Shown here piece after piece: positions 10,934-19,995 of a DNA stretch of 64,000 bases (position 1 is its first letter; each line of letters starts with the position of its first letter). Below the pieces are notes generated by a model that ran no database searches, had not been told where the DNA came from, and worked only from the letters and a program-made list of their open reading frames with translations. The stretch spans positions 62,001 to 126,000 of the forward strand of contig JAKULF010000002.1 of assembly GCA_022661535.1 (NCBI GenBank), given 5' to 3'. The stretch comes from Eutypa lata. Lineage: Eukaryota > Ascomycota > Sordariomycetes > Xylariales > Diatrypaceae. The position numbers and the translations under genes were made by a program.

Positions 10934-11518
10934 ATGATGCACTTCCCTATTGTCATATCTGCAGCGCTCGTTGTCATGAATGGAGTCTCAGCACTGCCCT
11001 CGCCCATCATGACTGCCGAACTCATCCCATCAACTTCGACAAACACAACAAGCAACGTCAAAATCGGGTGTACAGCGGACGATGACGGGTTGTCTAGCTG
11101 GTATGGACTCAACATAGAAAAGGCTATCAGGTCGACCAGGTGTGCAGATGACCCAGCAGACGACGAGCACAAAGGCAAGGACGGCCTAGCGGGCTTAGAC
11201 GGGGTCAGCATAGAAAGAAGGGCAGCCAAGTCGATGTACAAACCCGACGACATCCTACCGGTTCAAGACCTGCCGCCATGCTACGAAAAGTGCACCGAAA
11301 AATATCGCTATGCCATGCCATACGCGGTACCTGACGTGCGTCAGATGACCGTTGACGAATTTTGCGTCACCAAGAGACGTGCCGTGCATACGTGGTTTGA
11401 GGAAGCTGTTGTCTGGTGCATTAAAGACAACTGTGTCCCCACCTGCTTCCCTCAATGTCGAGACGAGTCCAATGACTGGTCGATGAAAGTTTGTGGATTT
11501 ACAGATCAACAGGGGTGA
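10934..11518 (+). CDS. Small secreted eight-cysteine protein (effector-like)
   Basis: A single-exon ORF of 194 aa. Residues 1-20 (MMHFPIVISAALVVMNGVSA) are a clear signal peptide. A pro-region with two Cys (46, 70) follows and ends at ERR (94-96), a Kex2-type dibasic site. The remaining about 98 residues hold eight Cys at 116, 120, 144, 162, 167, 171, 175 and 187 (spacing x3, x23, x17, x4, x3, x3, x11), likely four disulfides. The spacing does not match the CFEM pattern and I know no matching family. Size, secretion and Cys content are those of candidate effectors or apoplastic proteins; the role is inference. The start could equally be the second Met. A GTGAG-like donor overlaps the stop, so a further 3' exon is not excluded. 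Confidence 0.75.
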   Translation: MMHFPIVISAALVVMNGVSALPSPIMTAELIPSTSTNTTSNVKIGCTADDDGLSSWYGLNIEKAIRSTRCADDPADDEHKGKDGLAGLDGVSIERRAAKSMYKPDDILPVQDLPPCYEKCTEKYRYAMPYAVPDVRQMTVDEFCVTKRRAVHTWFEEAVVWCIKDNCVPTCFPQCRDESNDWSMKVCGFTDQQG

Positions 11519-12213
11519 GGAGGACATTGCGATGTCGGGGACAGTGGTAGAGCTTGTATTTTCATCCTTGATCAAAAAGGGGTTTGAGCAGCTGCAATAT
11601 TGAGATATACAATAATTGGTCATCCGCAGTCTGTCTTCAGATTGGCGAAGATAGTGAGTCTGGAGGTCACGATGATGATGTTCTCGAGCAGGCCAATTTG
11701 AGTAATTGTTTCCTACTGATGTGCCTACTCCAACCAGAGAAGACTAGAAGGACGGGGATGTAGTCACAGCGAATCAAGTTATTACTTAGCACATATAAAC
11801 AAATCGGCAATCGGAGTTTTTGCGCCATCATGTACTGGCTACTAGAACTAGAAAATCTCAAATACAAGTAAGACATTTCATATTCCCGGACGGGTGTATT
11901 GTTATCTAGACATTCAGGCCGCCGAATCAAATATATGTTATCTTGCCCTCCATATTAAGAGACTACACTGAAACATAATAATAGCTAAGTCTATGCAAGG
12001 CAAAGGAGCTTGAGCAATACTGGCAAGTGGCTAATACTATATCATTCAGACAGTTTTATCCACGTAAGAATTTACCCTGTATCGTCATATGCGGAAACTC
12101 ATGTTTTATTTGCAGCATTAAGGGCCAGTACAGCTATTAACTAACGGCTATCGTACATGTCTTTCTGTCCAAAGGGACATCAGTGATGATCTGAGGTCAT
12201 GCAATATCATTCA
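11519..12213. other. Intergenic, AT-rich
   Basis: 3' flanks of two convergent genes (secreted protein on plus, GPI protein on minus). No gene, repeat or RNA recognised. Confidence 0.5.
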
Positions 12214-13256
12214 TTACTGCGCAACAGCATACCAAGCTCCAAGGGCCAGGGCACCGTAGAACCCGACCGAGCTTCCCGACAGCGCATTGGCGGCATTGGT
12301 CACTTGAATGACAGAAGACTAGTGACGATCATTAGCTAGTGTATTATCTTGGAAGATGCGAGAAGAGAGACTTACGGTAGTCGTAGTAGCAGTGCCGTTT
12401 CCACTCTGGGTCGCAGAGGGAGCCGAAGTCACGTATCCAGAACCAGTGGCTGAGGAAGTGACGTAATCGGTACTAGTCTCAGAGACACTCTCGCCAGTCG
12501 AAGTAGGTAGCTCAGTTGCGTATCCAGTAGTAGCGGTCGTCTCCTGAGTCTCGCTAGGCGAGCCCTCCTCAGCAGTGGAAGTCGGCGCCTCGGTAGCATC
12601 ACCTGTCGCAGTGGTGGCGGTAGTGGTAGGGGCGGCGGATGACTCCTCTTCGGCGGTCGAGGTGGCAGTAGTAGTGGGAGCCTCCTCAGTCGCCGTGGTC
12701 GCAGTAGTAGGTGCCGAAGTGGCAGAACTGGTCGCCTCCTCGGAGGTAGTGGTGTCGTCGGACCCACCAGCGGGGATCGCAGGGCCCACATCGGGCTGCT
12801 CGCCGGAGAGCGGCGTGGTGGAGAGACCGCAGGACGAAGCCGCCGTGGTCAGCGTGCCACCGTAGTACCTCCAGATGTCGACGTTGTCGGGACCCGAGCA
12901 CTGCAGGCAGTTCTGGTAGTCGGTCAGGAAGATGTCGTCGGTGCAGACATCGTCGCTGTTACGCGCCTGGATGATGGCTTGGCCTGTATGTATTTCGTTA
13001 GAAAATTGGTATCTCGTGTGGTAGTAGTGGCGGCGGTATCTTGTATCAGTGGCTTTGGATGGACATGTCATGGGTAGATGATATGACGTGCAGCAGAGGT
13101 GAATAGATGCTTACCGCAGTTGTCGTGGCAGTTGTACTCGGGCGTGCCCGGATCCTGGCGCTTGAGCAGGCGCGAGAAGAACTGCAGCTCATCCGTGGAG
13201 GCGGAAACCGCGCTGGCGGCGACGATAGCGCCAAGGGCCCAACGAAGAGTCAACAT
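12214..13256 (-). CDS. GPI-anchored Ser/Thr-rich cell-surface protein
   Basis: Exons 13256-13115, 12983-12376 and 12318-12214 join in phase (284 aa). Introns are GTAAGC...CAG and GTAAGT...TAG (branch CTAAT). Residues 1-19 are a signal peptide (MLTLRWALGAIVAASAVSA), followed by a Kex2-type LLKR site and a small Cys-rich head: CHDNCG, then CTDD, CLQC and SCGLS, six Cys in all. The middle is a long Ser/Thr/Glu/Ala-rich stalk with repeated TTATT/TSTAEE-like units, presumably heavily O-glycosylated. The short last exon encodes an omega-site region (TNAANALSGSS) and hydrophobic tail ending AWYAVAQ, a GPI-attachment signal. Likely anchored at plasma membrane or wall. The head resembles uncharacterised fungal surface proteins. 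Confidence 0.82.
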
Positions 13257-15645
13257 CTTGGTAATTGTTTTGGTTGAAAACGAGAGTTGGTTGGAGAGAA
13301 ACGATGGTAGGATGGACAGAACGAAGGAGGTCCTAGAGTCTAGAGTCACCAATAACGAAGATGCTTGAGGATGGTGATGGAATTTCCGTAAAGAGAAGAA
13401 GTGGCAGGTAGGAGATCTTATATCTGCGGTGTCCACATGCATGCAAGCAAACAGTCCGTCACTAGGGCAGCAATCCTTGTTTTGACCAGACTACAACTAG
13501 GTATGTACGTACGTACTTGAAAAGTACATACCTACCAATACAGAGCTAGCACTAACTTGGTAACCAGGGCAGATGCCTGAATGGCCTCGCCTTGGAAACC
13601 GATGCTCGGAAATTAGATCCTTACTACTCTCAGAAGCTGCTGGATGAATCACAAGCCGGATTCTGCAAGAACAGGTAGTTAGGTAATACGAGGGTGCTGC
13701 TGTTGTTCTTTCAGGTGAAGGATCCTCGAGCCCCCTGTTCCGGTTAAAGTCTAGATTCGATCCTCTCCACTCATAGTTATGGTTCCCGGGGAAAGCAGAC
13801 CTGCCAGTCAGTGGCACGATCTTTTGCAGCTCGGCTGGCAAACCGAACATACACTAACTTAGCTTTATCACCTAAACGCACGATATCCGATATCTTCTAG
13901 TTAGAGATCCGGCTACTTGGACTAAATTAATGAGAAGCGAGAATCTAGCACAACTTAATCGGTGATATCACAACTAGTGTAGTAGTCCAGCCAGGTGAAT
14001 CGGACTTTCGGATTCTTCGGTGACAAACCTTGCCTTTCTTGGTCTACTCGCCTGCAGCCCGCCAAGGCAGTCCTGCCGAGAACGGCCGTGCGAAAGGGGC
14101 CATATTGACACCTTCTGACATCTGATTAGATCAGATTGATAAGATTAGATGAATCATCCCATTATCCCCCGCTTGAGATCCACTCACACCAGAACAGTCT
14201 CCTCTGCTTAGCGCCATCAGATAAACAACCCAGCATCCAACCCCCCCCTCTTCTCCAATGTAATTGAGTGTCCAAGTGTCTGAATGCTAGGTCAATCTCC
14301 AGGATGATTGTTATAAGCAACAGAGATGTTCTATGAAGATCACCCGTCTTAGTAGATACCCGTTGTGCGCGCCCCGTTGTGTCTAGAAACTATTCACCCT
14401 CTGGTGAGTTCATCATGGAATATTTCTAACGGACGTTGGCTTGAGAGCAATGCATCATTCTCCTGCACGCTTATTCCACTTAACTAGCGCTCAGGCAAAA
14501 ATCGAACCACCCGCCAGCTTTCTGCGCCAAGGACTTCAATGTTACTAGATCCATCTCGCTTATACTCGCTCATACACCCTCAGTTGACCGTCGAAGAAAA
14601 ATCCGATACACTTAAAGATGGTGCGCTGAATAGTCCCTGACTAATGAATTACAAGATGCCCTAGACATCATGTTTCCAAGAAATACCGCCAGAGCTACAA
14701 GCTGGAAATATTTCCTATTGTTTCCTACAAAATGCCAAGTAGCTAAGCACGCAAGGATTTTAAAGGGCCATGCTAGAACTGCAGCTGTAAAATGCTGGGA
14801 CCATCCCGGATTAGGGCGATTTCGTCCGGCACCACTCCTCATTCACAGATCACAGATAAGTTTCCACCCTCCTGTTCTATGCCATTGGGTGGGATCCGTT
14901 GTATCACCCTGGTCCTTGACGGGCGCCTATAGCTTCTCTTGGAAGGTTGATTGAGAGTCGCCAGTTTTTCCTGGCCCTGCCGTATTTACCGATGTTCACA
15001 TCTTTTATCAGATCCCAGTATTTTCTCTGTAAACTCGAGGCCCAGAATGAAACATCAGTCGCTATATGAGCTACTATCCTCTTCTACTCAGAGTGTTATT
15101 TCTCCGAGGCCTCGAAAGATTACCTGGAATAACCACAATGCCATATTCCATTTGCTAAACAAAGTTGTGAAGTGATTGATTTGAAACTATCTACTATAGC
15201 TGGTTTTAGTAGCCTTATCTATCATCAAAACGAAAAGAAAATCAGTCTAGGAGCTAGTAATTAACATGGTCCCATCCAAGAAAAAAGAAAACAGGATCCA
15301 AAGGTGCCCATACATTGGCAGGGCTCGGCCGAGTGACTGCCTTCCGCTCATGGCCAGTTATGGACCAGGGGGGTAGGTCGTATAGCTAGCTCGGCTATGG
15401 ATCTATTGGCTCGTGACACACACTTCACCTCTGGCTGCAGTTGGCTAGAAGATAATCATGGCTGGCCCAACCAAACCAACCCAAACCCTATGCTTATAAG
15501 ATCAGCCTGCATCTACCACCGTACCGCTGCTTGCGAGCCTCCGGTTTCTGTTCAGCCACGACCACTTTCTCACAGCCTCTGCCAACAATCAATCAATTGC
15601 TTCACATTTCCATTGTCAACTCATACCCGTGTTTGATATTTCAAG
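13257..15645. other. 2.4-kb intergenic region
   Basis: The right part is the promoter of the BIM1-like gene, with a TTATAAG element near 15495 and CT-rich sequence before the ATG. The left part includes the 5' leader of the GPI gene. ORFs at 14612-15175 on both strands lack motifs and codon bias and were not called. No transposon ends or RNA genes seen. Confidence 0.45.
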
Positions 15646-16745
15646 ATGAAGTTCAACAAGCTGTCTTACGTGGCTGCCCTGGCTGGTGGCCGCCTTGTCA
15701 TGGCTGATGAGGAGGTTCACGGCCAGGGTGCGGAGGGCACGGAGATGGGCCCCGTTGCTTTCCTCTGGCCAGCTGACCGACCTTGGAGTGCTTCATCCGA
15801 CAACGTCGCCCCTTGTGGTAGTTCCAGCGGCGTGAGCAACAGGACATCCTTCCCGCTTTGTAGGTTTAAAAGAACATATTTTAACCCCAAAAATGCATAC
15901 ACTTTGCTAACCTTACCTGCGTGTAGCCCAAGGATCTGTTGCTCTCTCAATCGCCGATGATGCATGGAGTGTCGCCTTCTCTATCGCGTACGACAATGGT
16001 ATGCGTTATAACACCCCTCACTCAAACTGAATGCTAACCAGTCCCTAGATCCTACGGACCAGAGCGACTTTTCACAGCAAGTGGTTAGCAACGTGACGGC
16101 CATCGAGCCCGGCCACCAGTGCTACAAGGTGGCCGACATCCCCGACACCGTAGAGTCGGGTACCAACGCCACCATCCAGCTCGAATACTGGTCTAACATG
16201 GACAACGAACTCGGCGGGCGCAACCAATCGTTCTTCGCCTGTGCTGATATTGTAAGTACACCTACCTACTACAACACGTTATCTTACCCTGGCCCCTCCC
16301 CTATTTCATATCGAAGATCTATTTTCCGCTGACAAATGCTTTCCTTACCTCACCTGAAAAGACCTTCGTCGAAGCCACCAGCTTCGACATCCAAGTCCCC
16401 TGCTTCAACGTGACATCCTCCGACTTCAACCTGCCGGAATCCTCCCCCACGGCCTCCGCCACAGCGGTGCCGAGCGCCACCGGAGGGGCGGCGACGACGG
16501 AGTCCACTTCTGCGTCCGATAGCTCCTCGTCATCGTCCAATGACTTCGGCTCGGGCCTGTCTTCCGGAGCCAAGGCCGGAGTCGCCGTTGGCGTCATCGT
16601 GGCGTCGCTCGCTATCGTTGGCGGTATCGCGTTCGTGGTCCTTCGCCGGCGCAGAACTCCGTCGGCTGCTGGACAGGAGGAGGCTGGGGCTCGGGCTGCT
16701 AAGAGCATGCGTGAGGTTCCCTCCGTGAGCAGTCTGCGCCACTAA
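15646..16745 (+). CDS. BIM1-like copper acquisition factor domain protein, membrane-anchored
   Basis: Exons 15646-15859, 15927-15998, 16049-16251 and 16362-16745 join in phase (290 aa). A signal peptide (about residues 1-20) is followed by HGQGAEGTEMGPVAFLWPAD, the N-terminal hallmark of the LPMO-like X325/BIM1-like family. APCGSSSGVSNRTSFPL, a beta-sandwich body, GHQCYKV and the ACAD-IT-F motif follow. A Ser/Ala/Thr-rich linker then leads to a single transmembrane helix (AGVAVGVIVASLAIVGGIAF) and an RRRR stop-transfer. Known BIM1 proteins bind copper at the cell surface, using the N-terminal His of the mature chain. Here His25 lies a few residues beyond the likely cleavage point, so copper binding is uncertain. 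The transmembrane tail instead of a GPI signal is notable. Confidence 0.85.
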
Positions 16746-17100
16746 GGTCCAATCAAACAGTTAATAAACACTGATGGGCAGAAGCTGTCAGGGGTTGCTG
16801 CTGATAATGATATGACATATGGTCATCCGTCACAGCTCGCTTTGGGTAAATGAAAGAAGGAGGGTCAAAGAGAGGATACGCTATGCGCACAACGTACTAC
16901 ATAGGATGTATGATTGACTGATTATGATGATGCTATGCATTCTTTTTGATATCATATTGTACGTCCTAAGGGGTATAAAAAGACTAGCTGAAGACAGTAT
17001 AACTGAACATCATATCTAAGAGGAGAGGGAAGAATTAATCGGAATTGATAATGCAATATAAATATTCCAAGTACCCTAATCGCTGAGAGCCCATTCATTC
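16746..17100. other. 3' flank of the BIM1-like gene
   Basis: AT-rich; no gene seen. Confidence 0.5.
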
Positions 17101-17520
17101 AAAATATGGCGGCTTAGTTTATTGCTAGCACTAACTATTACTATTATCGCCTCCAATGTTGTGTGGTTATTAGTCAAGATTGATGAAACCTCCAGTAGAT
17201 TCAACGTTGCAGTTGGGATTTGGATCAAGTTCCGTTTTTATATCGGTTTACGAGCAGTCACCTTTTATGGTATCTGCCAAAACATAGAAACAACAGGTAA
17301 GCCACTTCTAGAGATTACATGTGTTGAGGAAACTATAGTGGAAAGGAAACAGAGTTCTTCAAGTCATGATTACAAAGTTCCACCAACCTTGCAATCATGC
17401 AGAGATACAATATCAGAGTTTATATTCAAGCGCTTATCGTATACCTCGTGGAAAGGCTCTGCTGTTGTTGTCTCAAATGGATGCAACATTCAAATCATAT
17501 TAGAAGGTGGACGGGACTAA
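17101..17520 (+). pseudogene. ORF fragment without start codon
   Basis: The frame is open from before 17101 to a TAA at 17518-17520, with no ATG. It reads a hydrophobic stretch (LLALTITIIASNVVWLL), then a polar region with Cys at ITCVEE, LQSCRD and SNGCNI. The distant resemblance to Ecp2/Hce2-like secreted proteins (Cys-x-x-x-Ile... then a closing Cys strand) is too weak to call. AT-rich codon use differs from neighbouring genes. Treated as a possible relic. Confidence 0.22.
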
Positions 17521-17916
17521 CCGTCTCATTAGAGTTCCTGCAGTGACACTTTACTCGATGTAGCGGGTTAATTGGAAATCGCGCTTCATTATATTTATAC
17601 AATCTTGGAATACATCCACCATATTACTCTCTATATCTGGCACCATTTGTCCGTCTAAATACAATGTACTGATCCCGCCTTCATCTCATTCATATTCTCT
17701 ATATTTACCCAGGTCTCATAAGCTTGACTCCAATATTCTTGATTGCTGATTCATCATCGGTTCTCCTTTCTTTATGGAGGCGAGGATTATATGAACTACA
17801 TACACAGATACGATATTCATCCCTAGTAGACAATCGCGATCATTACCAACTACTCCCCCATTGCTTTCTCCCATTTTCCAGCTTCTTCCCTAAATTACTA
17901 CCAACCCACCACCTCG

Positions 17917-18903
17917 ATGGATCCACTAGAAGAACTAGAGTTCATGGCACAAGCTGCTCTTCAACTACCTCAAGACCAGGAAGAGTCCGACTACGATGAC
18001 GTCAAGAGATGGCAACACATATTAGGGTATTCTTACTCTGAGACTACACAGAAAATCCAAGCACACCGGTCCAATCTGTCTCGGATCTCCGTCACAACAT
18101 CGCACTGGGGGTTGATTCGCCAGGAGAAGGAAGCAGAGGGGTACGACAAGGAGGCTTACGAGTACGCGTGCGGTCTAGCTACGTCGCTGAAGCCGACCTG
18201 TCAGAATACCACCAGGAGCAACAGCAATGCGAATAGTTCGACTTACCTATTCAAACTAGAGGGGCCATTCGGGGACATGGAGAAAGTGAAGTCTGCAGCC
18301 GGGCTCTCTGAAGCTCCTCTTATATTGAGTGGCGCAGATGACCATGGTGATAGCGCTACCTTTTGCAAGGTTGACGCCGGGCTGAAGGACAACATCCTCA
18401 GTTATCTTATCTAGTTAGGATCATCTTTCCAGCCAACCTTCGTCCGCTACTCGAGGGCACAGAAAGATCTATCTAGCTTTTCGGCATATCTTACTCTCGG
18501 TCGCGACGCCACCATGCCTCAGCATTGCTCCAGTGGCGCGGATGACCCGAAGCTCCTCCCAGGTCAAGATCAATACCCGGTTTGGTATTTCTTCTACGGT
18601 ACCCTTGCCGACCCGGCAGTTCCGGAGCGCCTTTTGGGATACGAACCTTCATACCGACAGGCGAGCGTGACGGGCGGTGCTCTGAAAACATGGGGCAGCA
18701 AGTACAATGCGCTTATCGACGCCCCTGGGGAGGGTAACAAGGTTCAAGGCAGGGCTTTTCTAGTCCAGAGTGAGGAAGAAGATTGCCTCTGTTTATATGA
18801 GACGGATAAGTACGAAGTGGTTCGCTGCCTAATCAAGATAAGCAATAGAAGTAACGTAGAGAGGGGACTGGCGTTCAGGTTTATAGGGGAGTGTGATTCA
18901 TGA
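17917..18903 (+). pseudogene. AIG2/gamma-glutamylcyclotransferase-like gene with in-frame stop
   Basis: One reading frame spans 17917-18903 (329 codons) but carries TAG at 18412-18414. The N-terminal half (MDPLEELEFMAQAALQLPQD...) matches the helical, acidic lead found in fungal AIG2 proteins (WQHILGYSYSETTQKIQ, HRSNLSR). The C-terminal half after the stop has the fold's signature VWYFFYGTLADPAVPERLLG, then GGALKTWGSKYNALID and YETDKYEVVRC. Between the stop and the next ATG (18514) the sequence is still protein-like (PTFVRYSRAQKDLSSFSAYL), so the TAG interrupts what was one coding sequence. No intron of normal size can remove it. Either a nonsense allele, a readthrough gene, or two separately expressed halves. 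The family forms 5-oxoproline or cleaves gamma-glutamyl amines; activity here is unproven. Confidence 0.8.
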
Positions 18904-19311
18904 CAGAATAGGGTCTCAATACTTAGGAACATACAACCACTGTATCTAGCATATTCAAGAGGGTGGTTGTATAGGCGGTCATAGAGTAAGCAAGTGTACA
19001 TAGCGCTGGCAGTAAAGGCCATGGTATTACTACTTACTGAGCACTTTCTCCTCAGTGCCCAGCTACCACCTCAAACTATCGGGGGTCTTTCATTTGTGTC
19101 CCTCCACAGCACCATAAACAAATACTGTCACTTCATTTACCAGGGTTGGAAAACAATCCTACTTGTACTTCATGAAAAGCGGTTAGATGTGGAAATCAAA
19201 GCGCCACTTTCCTCGAACTAGCATGATATTATAAAGCATTCGTTGCCACTTAAACAGAGACGCATCTTCCCAAGCGTCAGGATGTATTCGTTCTCCATAC
19301 TCCCTGGTGTT
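18904..19311. other. Convergent intergenic region
   Basis: Separates the AIG2-like and WSC genes; no gene or repeat recognised. Confidence 0.5.
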
Positions 19312-19995
19312 TCATGATCCTATACTATGTTGACTAAAGCTACCATCGGAGCCCTCAGTTCGCAGAATAGGCGGTTGTTCGACAACCGCCTCGCGCGTCG
19401 CCTCTGGCTCGGCGCTCCGAGACTGCGATAGTGTCTCATTGGGAGAAGTTGTCTGCTCTTGGACGTAAATGGAGAAGAAGCCCATGCCGCCACCTTTTAT
19501 TATCAATTGTCAGTATCGCATCAGCCCAAATTGACTAGGCTACACACCAACCCTATCCGCCGCACTAACGTCTCCAAAGATCCCCCTCCCCTCCCCCCTG
19601 CACACGGCTTTCAAACGAACCACAGAGATAGGAAGAAGAAACCAAGCTGCAGCTAAAACCAATGAAAAGAAAGAGATAAACTTACACGTATCCCTCGGGT
19701 ATCCAGGACAGGGCCTATTACAGAGCTCCTCCCCGACGAGCTGCTCCCAGGGCGGCGCGACGCTGCCGCAGAAGCACTCGGTGCCGTTAGAAAGACCGTA
19801 GACGGGCACAGACCTGCAGTGGCGCGCGCATAATCCGACGGATTGGAATGTTGACCGGCCGTCGTGGTCGAGGTCCGTCGGCGTCTCGAAGCACCCCAGA
19901 TATCTGTAGCGGGACCCCACTGCTAACGGCGCGGCGGCTAGGAGTGCCGCTAAGATCGCGAGGGGGCGTTGGCTGGGGTACCTGGGTAGCTGCAT
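19312..19995 (-). CDS. Secreted WSC-domain protein
   Basis: Exons 19995-19686 and 19493-19312 (163 aa); intron 19685-19494 with GTAAGT donor and AAAAG acceptor, joining in phase to restore DTCGG. A signal peptide (about residues 1-28, ending LAVGS) is followed by one complete WSC domain: YLGCFETP, LCARHC, FCGS, LCNRPCPGYP and CGGMGFFSIYV, with the eight Cys expected. The tail is polar and Ser/Glu-rich with no membrane helix or GPI signal, so the protein is probably secreted or wall-associated. WSC domains bind carbohydrate and occur in wall-stress sensors and in fungal oxidases. Lack of a transmembrane segment argues against a classical Wsc sensor. Confidence 0.85.
19370..19390. repeat. 9-bp-stem hairpin inside WSC exon 2
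   Basis: GGCGGTTGT, three-base loop TCG, then ACAACCGCC. It encodes part of the Val-Val-Glu-Gln-Pro-Pro tail. Confidence 0.7.

Noticed and set aside
12429..12865. Alternative ORFs over the Ser/Thr-rich gene on both strands
   Set aside because: Shadows of the repetitive stalk; only the frame with signal peptide and GPI tail is coherent.
18514..18903. Independent 129-aa AIG2 gene
   Set aside because: It is in the same frame as the upstream half and begins inside family-like sequence, so it is treated as part of one interrupted gene.
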